A DNA stretch of 64,000 bases from a virus: positions 62,001 through 126,000 of the IMG/VR virus record IMGVR_UViG_3300027708_000030, one strand, 5' to 3'. The notes beneath the pieces are model-generated. The model worked only from the letters and a program-made list of their open reading frames with translations. It was not told the origin of the DNA and searched no databases. The number at the start of each line of letters is the position of its first letter. Position 1 is the stretch's first letter. Positions 34,631 through 42,809 of the stretch are shown piece by piece. Position numbers and translations under genes: made by a program.

Positions 34631-35856
34631 GTGCGGTAGTTATTTCTGGCGATACAAGTGGTTCAGTAACCCTACAAGCACCTACGATTTCTGGTGCAAC
34701 AACACTAACATTACCTGCAGTTTCTGGTACAGTACTACAATCTGGTACTACAGTTACTGAAGCACAAGGTGGTACTGGTACAACTACTGGTTACTACGGA
34801 TTTAAGAACCGCATCATCAATGGTGCGATGGTAATTGACCAGCGTAATGCGGGGGCTAGTGTTACTGCCAACACAGGAAACCCTTTTACAGTCGATAGAT
34901 GGGCGATTATTTCTTCTGTAAATAGTAAATTTACAGCACAGCAAAATGCTGGCTCTGTCACACCACCAGCAGGATTCACTAACTACTTAGGTATAACATC
35001 TTCTTCTGCTTATACAGTGGGGGCTTCTGAACAATACCTGATTAGGCAACAAATTGAAGCATATAACGTAAATGATTTGGCTTGGGGAACAGCCAATGCC
35101 AAAGCAGTAACTTTGTCGTTTAAAGTTTATTCTTCATTAACAGGCACTTTTGGCGGGACTCTTTTTAATTACAACGGTTCACGCAACTACCCTTTTTCAT
35201 ACACAATTTCATCTGCAAATACATGGACATCAATTAGTGTAACTATTGCTGGCGATACATCAGGAACTTGGGCTGGAACTAATGGCGCTGGAATTGGTGT
35301 CCAGTTTGGACTTGGTGTTGGTTCAACATTAAGTGGAACTGCTGGTTCTTGGTCAGGGACTTATTATGGTTCATGCACAGGTGCAACATCCGTAGTAGGA
35401 ACAAACGGTGCAACCTTCTATGTGACTGGTGTGCAATTAGAGGTAGGCAGTACCGCAACATCGTTTGATTACAGACCTTATGGTACTGAGTTAGCACTAT
35501 GTCAAAGATATTTTGTTAAAACATTTAACTCTTCTGTCGCCCCTGCTCAAACTATACCAGATCAAGTTGGTGCAATTTGTGGATCTGTTCGTGCATTCGG
35601 TGGAGCATCTGGAAGCAGTTGGGAACCTCAAGGTCAATGGTGTTACCCTGTTGAACTTAGAGCATCGCCTACAGTTACTTTATATGGAACATACGCTGGA
35701 AGCGGTCAATGGTCAAACAGCGGAAACACAACTTCATCAAATGCTCGTGTTCAAAATGCTGGAACTAGAAATGCAACAATTGACAATACTGGTAACACAG
35801 TTGCTTTTGGTTCTAACTCTCCTTTTATTCACGCTACTGCTTCAGCGGAGTTATAA
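34627..35856 (+). CDS. INGAM-family receptor-binding tip protein, copy 5
   Basis: This 409-residue copy has the longest N-terminus (SAVVISGDTSGSVTLQAPTI, TLPAVSGTVLQSGTT), which is a common fibre-shaft element. Then come KNRIINGAMVIDQRNAGASV, AKAVTLSFKVYSSLTGTFGG, TISSANTWTSISVTIAGDTS, GVQLEVGSTATSFDYRPYGT and LCQRYFVK. The last ~115 residues (QTIPDQVGAICGSVRAFGGA) are unique and end ATASAEL. It shares DNA blocks A and B with copies 1 and 2. Confidence 0.75.
   Translation: MSAVVISGDTSGSVTLQAPTISGATTLTLPAVSGTVLQSGTTVTEAQGGTGTTTGYYGFKNRIINGAMVIDQRNAGASVTANTGNPFTVDRWAIISSVNSKFTAQQNAGSVTPPAGFTNYLGITSSSAYTVGASEQYLIRQQIEAYNVNDLAWGTANAKAVTLSFKVYSSLTGTFGGTLFNYNGSRNYPFSYTISSANTWTSISVTIAGDTSGTWAGTNGAGIGVQFGLGVGSTLSGTAGSWSGTYYGSCTGATSVVGTNGATFYVTGVQLEVGSTATSFDYRPYGTELALCQRYFVKTFNSSVAPAQTIPDQVGAICGSVRAFGGASGSSWEPQGQWCYPVELRASPTVTLYGTYAGSGQWSNSGNTTSSNARVQNAGTRNATIDNTGNTVAFGSNSPFIHATASAEL
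34807..34862 (+). repeat. Tip-gene conserved DNA block A, copy 3
   Basis: Near-identical to 21430-21485 and 27457-27512. Confidence 0.7.
35446..35479 (+). repeat. Tip-gene conserved DNA block B, copy 3
   Basis: Identical in sequence to 22060-22093 and 28096-28129. Confidence 0.7.
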
Positions 35857-35859
35857 CCT

Positions 35860-36009
35860 ATGTATAAATTAGTTAAAGATGTAAAATTTGTTCAGCGTTT
35901 ATCAGATGGCGCTTTTATTCCAATGAGTCATGATAACTCAGACTATAAAGCATACCTAGAATGGCTCGCTGAAGGTAACACTCCAGAACCAGCAGAAGGA
36001 ACAGAATAA
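35860..36009 (+). CDS. Tip-associated microprotein, copy 5
   Basis: This is a 49-residue protein: [32 protein letters not shown], then [17 protein letters not shown]. It keeps RLSDGAxIP and the Y-L-x-W-L-A-E-G-N-T-P core. It lies 3 bp after tip copy 5 and its stop overlaps the next start by one base (TAATG). Same inferred role as copy 1. Confidence 0.75.
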   Translation: MYKLVKDVKFVQRLSDGAFIPMSHDNSDYKAYLEWLAEGNTPEPAEGTE

Positions 36010-37154
36010 TGGCTAGTATAATTTCGGCTGGCACGGCTACCAATACTGCAGTAAGCATTACTGGTGACACTACTGGTGCACTTGCTCTTGCCACAAACAA
36101 TGGTACTACTGCGTTAACGATTGATACCGCACAGAATGTGGGTATTGGTACTACTAGTCCTGCGGCAAGATTAGATGTTAGAACAACATCTTCAACGCAA
36201 GCCACCTTCACCAGAACAGGTCAATCTGCTGTTTGTTCAATTTTTCAAAGCACAGCAGACACGTATTTGTCGGCAACAAACTCAGGCGCATCTTTAATTC
36301 TTGCAACTCAAGACACAGAAAGAATGCGTATCACCTCTGCTGGATATGTTGGTATTGATCAGACAGCCCCAACCACCGTTTTTTGTGTAGGGGGTGGTAT
36401 GGCTGGCGGTAGCGGTAATTGGGCTCACTTTAGAAATAATGTGGGTACATCAGCAAATCCCCCTGCTTCCGATCCATATGGTGTATATTTGGGATGCAAT
36501 TATTCAGGCGGTAACAACGAAGGTAACATTGCATATAGAGGATCTTTAACATTTGGTGCATGGGATGGATCTTCATATAGACCTCACGCTCAATTTGTTA
36601 ACGCAGCAAGTCTTGGGGCTTCGTCTGGCGGACAATTACAAATTAATAGAACTACCAATTCATATCAAGAATCCCTTAGCATAGGCACAAACAATACACA
36701 AGGTATTCATATAAATGAAACGAGCAATTCAAGCTCGATAAATCTTGTTTATTTCACAAGACAAGTTTCAGGTACACAAACAGAATCAGGAAGAATTTAT
36801 TGGGGTGGTTCATCAATAGCCTACCTGACTTCTTCAGACTACAGATTGAAGAAAGATGTGTCACCAATGACGACTGGTCTTTCGACAGTTATGCAGTTGA
36901 ATCCAGTAAATTTTGTATGGAAGCATAATAATAAGCCTGCCAATGGATTTTTGGCTCACGAGTTGCAAGAACATTGTCCAGACGCAGTATCTGGTGAGAA
37001 AGATGCTCTAAATGAGGATGGTTCTATTAAGGTTCAATCTGTGGACACATCATTCCTCGTAGCCACACTAACTGCTGCAATCCAAGAACTCAAAACTATA
37101 GTTGACGCACAAGCAGTAGAAATCGCTGCACTCAAAGCAAAGGTAGGAGCATAA
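36009..37154 (+). CDS. Tail fibre with S74 self-cleaving chaperone, copy 1
   Basis: This is a 381-residue fibre with a short N-terminal region (NNGTTALTIDTAQNVGIGTT, SPAARLDVRTT), a beta-rich middle (ERMRITSAGYVGIDQTAPTT) and a C-terminal intramolecular chaperone from ~272. The peptidase S74 site is SSDYRLKKDV with S276 and K281, the same five-residue spacing as the endosialidase Ser/Lys dyad. The chaperone continues NPVNFVWKHNNKPANGFLAH, ELQEHCPDAVSGEKDA and a terminal coiled coil (TIVDAQAVEIAALKAKVGA). After trimerisation the chaperone should be released by self-cleavage. Confidence 0.88.
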   Translation: MASIISAGTATNTAVSITGDTTGALALATNNGTTALTIDTAQNVGIGTTSPAARLDVRTTSSTQATFTRTGQSAVCSIFQSTADTYLSATNSGASLILATQDTERMRITSAGYVGIDQTAPTTVFCVGGGMAGGSGNWAHFRNNVGTSANPPASDPYGVYLGCNYSGGNNEGNIAYRGSLTFGAWDGSSYRPHAQFVNAASLGASSGGQLQINRTTNSYQESLSIGTNNTQGIHINETSNSSSINLVYFTRQVSGTQTESGRIYWGGSSIAYLTSSDYRLKKDVSPMTTGLSTVMQLNPVNFVWKHNNKPANGFLAHELQEHCPDAVSGEKDALNEDGSIKVQSVDTSFLVATLTAAIQELKTIVDAQAVEIAALKAKVGA

Positions 37155-37155
37155 G

Positions 37156-37917
37156 ATGGCGATTATTTTAGACGGAACTCTTGGCATTACAACTCCAGGT
37201 GGTGATACATCTGCAGTATCCTACACAACTCCTATTGTTAAGAGTCCATCATCATTAACACTACAGACTAATGGTACAACTACTGCAGTAACGATTGATA
37301 CTTCACAGAATGTGGGTATTGGTACTGCCAGCCCTGGAATTAAAGTAGATGTCAATGGTGGTATGAGAGTTCAGTCTTTGAGTAATCCATCATCTGGTGC
37401 AGGTATGGAACTTGGATATGATGGTACACAAGGTGTTATCCAGATTTATAGCAATAGAGCAACACAAACTGGTGTTCCTTTATTAATTGGTACTGGACAG
37501 ATTAAATTCCCTGCTACTCAATCTGCTTCATCTGATGCAAATACGCTAGACGATTATGAAGAAGGTGCATGGACACCTACTTTTTCATCGGTTTCGGGTT
37601 CACTAACTTCATATACATCTGGTGGTTATTATATAAAAATAGGCGGTCTTGTAACAATTTATGGATGGGTGAGAATTACAACGGCTGGAACTGCATCTGG
37701 TGGTGGAAGAATACTTAATCTACCATTTTCTGCATCTAATATTACTGGTTATTATAGAAATCAAGGCGCATGTCAAGAAAGTCAAAATACTGGACTTGCT
37801 TATCAATTTTTTCCTGTTGATTCAGGTACTATTTACATATTATCGCCTACAAACGGAGCAATTACTTGGACAGCAGGATATACATATCCGTTCCAATTAA
37901 CATACCAATCAACTTAA
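37156..37917 (+). CDS. Tail fibre with DDYEEG-type tip, short
   Basis: This is a 253-residue fibre: MAIILDGTLGITTPGGDTSA and TNGTTTAVTIDTSQNVGIGT, a shaft element shared with the S74 fibre upstream, then a tip beginning SSDANTLDDYEEGAWTPTFS and continuing GYYIKIGGLVTIYGWVRITT, ending AGYTYPFQLTYQST. The tip type matches the fibre at 22632, but no small partner gene follows. It starts 1 bp after the S74 fibre. Confidence 0.7.
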   Translation: MAIILDGTLGITTPGGDTSAVSYTTPIVKSPSSLTLQTNGTTTAVTIDTSQNVGIGTASPGIKVDVNGGMRVQSLSNPSSGAGMELGYDGTQGVIQIYSNRATQTGVPLLIGTGQIKFPATQSASSDANTLDDYEEGAWTPTFSSVSGSLTSYTSGGYYIKIGGLVTIYGWVRITTAGTASGGGRILNLPFSASNITGYYRNQGACQESQNTGLAYQFFPVDSGTIYILSPTNGAITWTAGYTYPFQLTYQST

Positions 37918-37926
37918 TCGCCAACA

Positions 37927-37933
37927 ATAAATA
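37927..37933 (+). promoter_or_regulatory. Candidate late promoter (AATAAATAG)
   Basis: ATAAATA lies 24 nt before the second S74 fibre gene, in a 40-bp gap. Confidence 0.5.
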
Positions 37934-37957
37934 GTCCAATAACAAAAGAGTAAATAA

Positions 37958-39202
37958 ATGGCAATCAGAAAAATAAATTCTAGAAGCATCGAAGATAGCG
38001 CAATCGCAGCAGCAGACGTTGCTGCTGGTTCAATCACTACTGCTAAAATTGCATCTAGTGTTACGTTGACAACTCCAACAATTGACACTATCACATCTGC
38101 TGCAGCCACTGCTCTAACTTTAAAGTCTGCTGGCACTACTGCGATTACTGTTAGCACAGGTCAATTAGTTGGTGTCGGTACTGCTTCTCCAACAAATACT
38201 CTACAAGTAGCTGGTGGTATTTCTGCCACTAGTTCTGCTCCAGCATTCCAAGCATCTGCTGCAATTATGGATGTTAGTGCTGGTGTTGCTCGTTTTAATG
38301 CTACTGGTGCAGACTCCTCTACTTATGGAGTGATGACTTTTAATAGAGGTTCATCTAATGCTGGTTTGTTTCAAGAAAGTATGCGTATTTCCGCTGCTGG
38401 TAATGTAGGTATTGCAACTACTAGCCCTACGTCATCACTTGAAATTTACAGGGCTAATTCTTCAACTGGTTCATTAACTGATACATCGTTATTACTTTCA
38501 ACAAGTGCCACTACTGGTCGTAAAGTAAATATTGGTTTTGGTTTGGGTGGTGGAGTTGCTAATACTTGTGCTGCAGTAATTGGATATGATGTTATAAGTG
38601 GAACAGGAGCAGGATACGGAGACATTTTCTTCTCTACCAGAAGTACCACTGCAGATAGTGTTCCATCAGAGCGTATGCGTGTAACCAATGATGGAACTAT
38701 TAGAATTGGTATGCAAAACTTTGCAGCTGCCGTTTCTTCATCTAACTTTGGTATGTCTCTTAATAATACTAATGCTGGTTCTTACTCTTATGCATATAGT
38801 ACGACTACTAATACTCATTGGGGTTTTGGTAATGGTAATGGTGGAACAGGTTCTATTCAAACGAATGGTTCAACAACATCATTCAATACAACTTCTGACC
38901 ACAGATTAAAACAAAATGTTGTTCCAATGACTGGTGGTCTTGCAAGAGTTCAAGCACTAAAACCTGTCACATACAAGTGGAAAGTTGATGGTGCAGATGG
39001 AGAAGGTTTTATCGCCCATGAATTACAAGAAGTTTGTTCTCATGCAGTAACAGGCGAAAAAGATGCAGTAGATGAAAATGGGGATCCAGTCTATCAACAA
39101 GTAGACACATCATTCTTAGTTGCTACTCTAACTGCTGCAATCCAAGAACTCAAAGTCGAGAATGATGCCCTCAAAGCCAGACTCGATGCAGCAGGACTTT
39201 AA
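37958..39202 (+). CDS. Tail fibre with S74 self-cleaving chaperone, copy 2
   Basis: This is a 414-residue fibre: AIRKINSRSIEDSAIAAADV / AAGSITTAKIASSV at the N-terminus, a shaft with TGQLVGVGTASPTNTLQVAG, and an S74 chaperone from ~309 with TTSDHRLKQNVVPM (S313, K318). The chaperone has KPVTYKWKVDGADGEGFIAH and ELQEVCSHAVTGEKDAVDEN, closely like copy 1, and a C-terminal coiled coil (ENDALKARLDAAGL). The last ~105 residues are similar between the copies while the tips differ, so the chaperone is a reusable module. A strong terminator follows. Confidence 0.88.
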   Translation: MAIRKINSRSIEDSAIAAADVAAGSITTAKIASSVTLTTPTIDTITSAAATALTLKSAGTTAITVSTGQLVGVGTASPTNTLQVAGGISATSSAPAFQASAAIMDVSAGVARFNATGADSSTYGVMTFNRGSSNAGLFQESMRISAAGNVGIATTSPTSSLEIYRANSSTGSLTDTSLLLSTSATTGRKVNIGFGLGGGVANTCAAVIGYDVISGTGAGYGDIFFSTRSTTADSVPSERMRVTNDGTIRIGMQNFAAAVSSSNFGMSLNNTNAGSYSYAYSTTTNTHWGFGNGNGGTGSIQTNGSTTSFNTTSDHRLKQNVVPMTGGLARVQALKPVTYKWKVDGADGEGFIAHELQEVCSHAVTGEKDAVDENGDPVYQQVDTSFLVATLTAAIQELKVENDALKARLDAAGL

Positions 39203-39223
39203 TCACTAGAGTCTCCAAAAGAG

Positions 39224-39245
39224 TCCCTCTTCCCGAGGGATTTTT
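39224..39245 (+). terminator. Rho-independent terminator after the tip array
   Basis: TCCCTC and GAGGGA form a GC-rich stem around TTCCC, followed by TTTTTAGTTTT. It separates the tip array from the larger fibres downstream. Confidence 0.8.
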
Positions 39246-39268
39246 AGTTTTACAAGATTACAAAACGA

Positions 39269-39275
39269 ATAAATA
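39269..39275 (+). promoter_or_regulatory. Candidate late promoter (AATAAATAA)
   Basis: ATAAATA lies after the terminator and 22 nt before the GTG-start gene, the expected arrangement for a new transcription unit. Confidence 0.55.
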
Positions 39276-39297
39276 AGAAGTAAATTGGAGGATTTCA

Positions 39298-39633
39298 GTG
39301 GCGACTATTAGCAATCTTTTTGTGGATGCTGGAAGCGACTACAGTAACATAATTACTGTTAGCGCAACTAACGGACAAGCACTAAATTTAAGTGGATACA
39401 CTGTGGCTTCTCAAATGAGAAAGTCCTACAGTTCTTCCACGGCATATGCTTTTACTTCATCGATCTATGATGCAACTACTGGCAAAGTAAGACTCCAACT
39501 ATCCGCTGCAGCTTCTTCAGCTATTCCCGCAGGGCGATGGCTTTATGACGTAGAAATAACTTCGGGGGCTGGAATAAAAACTAGAGTTGTAGAAGGAATT
39601 GTAACTATAACTCAACAAATTACACAAATATAA
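39298..39633 (+). CDS. Beta-rich small virion protein
   Basis: This 111-residue protein starts with GTG preceded by a strong GGAGGA ribosome site 7 bp upstream. The sequence has NLFVDAGSDYSNIITVSATN, LNLSGYTVASQMRKSYSSST and GRWLYDVEITSGAGIKTRVV / EGIVTITQQITQI. The 'D.GSDY...V...G..L.L.GY.V..Q.RKSY.SS.A..F' pattern is found in small cyanophage-like structural proteins beside large fibre genes. Function unknown. The stop overlaps the next ATG by one base. Confidence 0.65.
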   Translation: MATISNLFVDAGSDYSNIITVSATNGQALNLSGYTVASQMRKSYSSSTAYAFTSSIYDATTGKVRLQLSAAASSAIPAGRWLYDVEITSGAGIKTRVVEGIVTITQQITQI

Positions 39634-39884
39634 TGGTAGATACAGTAGCAGTTGTTACCCCAGATCAAGCGTTATCGGTAGCAGTTTCCGAAGGTGTTCT
39701 TACACTTTCATCCACGAATTTAGCTGCACCTGCTGTTGTTGATTCAGTTTCTAATATCGCCGATGTCGATATTATCACAAATGGTAAAGTAAACGGGTCT
39801 ATACTGGTTTATAAAACATCAACAAATAAATGGACATCTTCCACTGTTCTTGACGGACAGAATATGGAAGGTGGAGAATTTTAA
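39633..39884 (+). CDS. Small fibre-associated protein
   Basis: This is an 83-residue protein: MVDTVAVVTPDQALSVAVSE, a SVSNIADVDIITNGKVNGSI strand pair, then LVYKTSTNKWTSSTVLDGQN and the acidic end MEGGEF. 'DGxVLVYxxxTxxWxxxxxLxxQxxxGGxF' is a segment usually found within cyanophage fibre proteins; here it is a separate gene coupled to the one upstream. Role unknown, probably an adaptor for the large fibre that follows. Confidence 0.65.
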   Translation: MVDTVAVVTPDQALSVAVSEGVLTLSSTNLAAPAVVDSVSNIADVDIITNGKVNGSILVYKTSTNKWTSSTVLDGQNMEGGEF

Positions 39885-39898
39885 TCGGAGAATAAAAA

Positions 39899-42751
39899 AT
39901 GGCATCAATAATTAGAATAAAGCGTTCGTCCACAGCAGGTAATCCTACCACTCTTGCAGCTGGTGAATTAGCCTACTCAGCATATGCAGGCTCAGGTGGT
40001 AATCGTTTATACATAGGTATAGGCGCAGAAACAAGTGGTAATGCTGCTAACCACTATGTAATCGGTGGTACTTACTACACTGGTTTAGTTGACGCATCAA
40101 CTGCTGGTACTCTTACTACTAACGCATCGTCAATTCCAGTTCTTTCCTCAACTGGTACAATTGACAAGTGGTTAGTTGGTAATACTCAATTACTTGGTAA
40201 TACACTAAGCACTACTGATACAAATGGTAACTTAGTACTTAATCCAAATGGCACTGGCATGGTGCAAATTGCTGGTACTTGGACACTACCAAGATCAGCT
40301 GGCACTAATGGATATATCCTTACTACAAACGGTAGTAATACTGCTACTTGGTCTGCTCCAGCATCTTCTAGTCTTTCACTTGCTGCTGGATCTGGTTCTG
40401 GCACTGTTTCTACTGGTGGCACATTAACTATTTCTGGTGGTAATGGTATTACCACATCAGTTAGTGGTTCAACATTTACAATTTCTTCTATCGGTGCTGG
40501 TGGTTATACTTCTACTGCAACTGGTGGAACAACTACTACTTTAACATCTTCTAGTTCTGCGAACCAATTTTTTACTGGCTCAACTACTCAAACTGTTAAA
40601 TTACCAGATACATCTACTCTAACTATTGGTCAAGAGTATTATATCACTAACCAAAGTACTGGTGCTTTAACTATTCAAACATCAGCTGCTGGTGCAATTA
40701 CTACTGTTCCTGCAGGTGCTGGTGCTGTATTTACCGTTGCTTCAACTAGTGCTCAAACTTGGGTAACTGAATTTAATGGTGCCACTACCGTAACTGGTTC
40801 TGGTTCATTAGTTCTTTCTACTGGTGCAACACTTAACCAACCATCGTTTGTTGGTCCAAGTTTTTCTTCTATCTCTAATAGTGGTGTACTAACATTACCT
40901 AGTAGTGGTAATGATACTATTGTTGCTAGAACTACTACTGATACACTAACCAACAAGTCGATTAGTTTTGGTTCTAACACCATTACCATGACTTCTGCGC
41001 AGTTAGCCACTGCGGTTTCTGATGAGACTGGTACTGGTGTACTAGTATTCGGTACTAGCCCAACACTATCTGCTCCAATCTTTTCTACTATTGTAAATAC
41101 TGGTACATTAACTTTACCAACTTCTACAGATACTTTAGTTGGTCGTGCAACAACTGATACATTTACGAACAAGACTTTTGATACTGCTGCAACAGGCAAC
41201 GTATTTAAAATCAATGGCACTACGCTTACAGCTGTAACTGGTACTGGTGCAGTTGTTCTTGCCACTAGTCCAACTCTAACAACACCTACTCTTGGTGTTG
41301 CAACTGCTACTAGTATTAATAAAGTTGCATTTACTACTCCTGCAACTAGTGCAACACTGGCACTTGCTGATGGTAGTACTCTTGCTACTGCTGGTGCTTA
41401 TAGTATAACTCTAACTGCCACAGGAACTACTGGTGTTACTTTACCAACAAGTGGCACATTAGCAACTCTTGCTGGTTCTGAAACACTAACTAATAAAACT
41501 CTATCTACTGGTGTAACTTATAATGGTAACACTATTGGTGTTGCTTATGGTGGTACTGGAACATCTAATGGTTCTATAACTGGTACTGGTGCGCTATCGT
41601 TCACTGCTGGTGGTACAAATACTAATATTAACTTGGTACCAGTTGGAACTGGTACTGTTGATGTGGCAAATGCTCGTATTACTTCAGTTGCAACTCCAAC
41701 TCAAGCAACTGATGCAGCAACTAAAGGTTATGTTGATGCTGTTAAACAAGCACTGGATATCAAAGATTCAGTTCGTGTTGCCACTACTGCTAACTTAACT
41801 GCAACTGCTTCTGGAACTGGTGCTGGTAAAACACTTACTAACTCTGGAACACAAGCTGCACTAACTATTGACAGTATTGTTTTAGTTGTTGGTAATCGTG
41901 TTTTAGTTAAGGATCAAACTACTCAATCAGATAATGGTATCTATACTGTTACCGCTGTTGGTTCTGCTTCTGTAAACTGGGTATTGACTCGTGCAACTGA
42001 TGCTGATAACTCTCCAACTGGTGAAGTTACTCCAGGAATGTTTACTTTCGTTGAAGAAGGTACTGTTGGCGCAGACAATGGTTATGTTCTTACAACAGAC
42101 GGCACTGTAACAATTGATACAACTGCTTTAACATTCGTTCAGTTCTCTGGTGCTGGTTCTGTTATCGCTGGTGATGGTTTAACTAAATCTGGTAATACTC
42201 TAAACGTAGTTGGAACTACAAACAGAATTTTAGTTAATGCTGACTCTATTGATATTTCTTCAAGTTATGTTGGTCAGTCTTCAATTACAACTCTTGGTAC
42301 TATTACTACTGGTACTTGGAATGGTTCTGTAATTGGTGCTACTTATGGTGGTACTGGTATTAATAATGGCAGTTATACTATTACTCTTGGTGGTAATATT
42401 TCTACTGCTGGTTCATTAACTACTGCTGGTGCTTACGCTACAACATTAACTACAACTGGTAATACTTCTGTTACTCTGCCAACTGCTGGTACTCTTGCTA
42501 CTTTGGCAGGAACTGAATCACTAAGCAATAAAACAATTACTGCTTCTAGTTTCTCTGGCACTACTCTTGCAGCTTCTGGTTTAGTAACACTTACTAATAC
42601 TACTGATGCTTCTGCTCTTGGTACTGCTGGTGTTGTTACTTCTGGTGGTTTGTCAGTTGCAAAAACAATTTATGTTGGTTTAAATATTACTGGTGCTGGT
42701 GCAGCTACTTCAACTTTGGATGGTTTCCAAATTGATGGCGGTACATACTAA
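39899..42751 (+). CDS. Large Gly/Thr-rich tail fibre with Mtd_N-like start
   Basis: This is a 950-residue fibre. The N-terminus SIIRIKRSSTAGNPTTLAAG / ELAYSAYAG is an Mtd_N-like attachment domain. The rest is a long shaft of beta repeats with LTNKT-type units (TTTDTLTNKSISFGSNTITM, GSETLTNKTLSTGVTYNGNT), a KGYVDAVKQALDIKDSVRVA domain at ~611-760 (with VLVKDQTTQSDNGIYTVTAV), a GDGLTKSGNTLNV link and more shaft. The DNA is dominated by ACTGGT/GGTACT-like codon strings. It ends abruptly at GFQIDGGTY with no recognisable tip, so tips may come from separate genes. No variable-repeat or reverse-transcriptase partner is present. Confidence 0.8.
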   Translation: MASIIRIKRSSTAGNPTTLAAGELAYSAYAGSGGNRLYIGIGAETSGNAANHYVIGGTYYTGLVDASTAGTLTTNASSIPVLSSTGTIDKWLVGNTQLLGNTLSTTDTNGNLVLNPNGTGMVQIAGTWTLPRSAGTNGYILTTNGSNTATWSAPASSSLSLAAGSGSGTVSTGGTLTISGGNGITTSVSGSTFTISSIGAGGYTSTATGGTTTTLTSSSSANQFFTGSTTQTVKLPDTSTLTIGQEYYITNQSTGALTIQTSAAGAITTVPAGAGAVFTVASTSAQTWVTEFNGATTVTGSGSLVLSTGATLNQPSFVGPSFSSISNSGVLTLPSSGNDTIVARTTTDTLTNKSISFGSNTITMTSAQLATAVSDETGTGVLVFGTSPTLSAPIFSTIVNTGTLTLPTSTDTLVGRATTDTFTNKTFDTAATGNVFKINGTTLTAVTGTGAVVLATSPTLTTPTLGVATATSINKVAFTTPATSATLALADGSTLATAGAYSITLTATGTTGVTLPTSGTLATLAGSETLTNKTLSTGVTYNGNTIGVAYGGTGTSNGSITGTGALSFTAGGTNTNINLVPVGTGTVDVANARITSVATPTQATDAATKGYVDAVKQALDIKDSVRVATTANLTATASGTGAGKTLTNSGTQAALTIDSIVLVVGNRVLVKDQTTQSDNGIYTVTAVGSASVNWVLTRATDADNSPTGEVTPGMFTFVEEGTVGADNGYVLTTDGTVTIDTTALTFVQFSGAGSVIAGDGLTKSGNTLNVVGTTNRILVNADSIDISSSYVGQSSITTLGTITTGTWNGSVIGATYGGTGINNGSYTITLGGNISTAGSLTTAGAYATTLTTTGNTSVTLPTAGTLATLAGTESLSNKTITASSFSGTTLAASGLVTLTNTTDASALGTAGVVTSGGLSVAKTIYVGLNITGAGAATSTLDGFQIDGGTY

Positions 42752-42758
42752 CTAAATA
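42752..42758 (+). promoter_or_regulatory. Candidate late promoter (CTAAATA)
   Basis: CTAAATA directly follows the fibre stop, 51 nt from the next start. A terminator-like hairpin lies between, which weakens the call. Confidence 0.3.
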
Positions 42759-42767
42759 CATTATAAT

Positions 42768-42798
42768 ATTGGGGATTTTTATCTCCAATTAACCTTTT
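42768..42798 (+). terminator. Rho-independent terminator
   Basis: ATTGGGGAT pairs with ATCTCCAAT (one G-U) around TTTT, followed by TAACC and TTTTT. Confidence 0.7.
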
Positions 42799-42809
42799 TA
42801 GGAATATGA

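Noticed and set aside
40753-41265. 170-codon minus-strand frame inside the large fibre gene
   Set aside because: Its Val/Pro/Ala-rich product is the complement of Thr/Gly-rich fibre codons; no ribosome site, and the plus frame has clear fibre domains.
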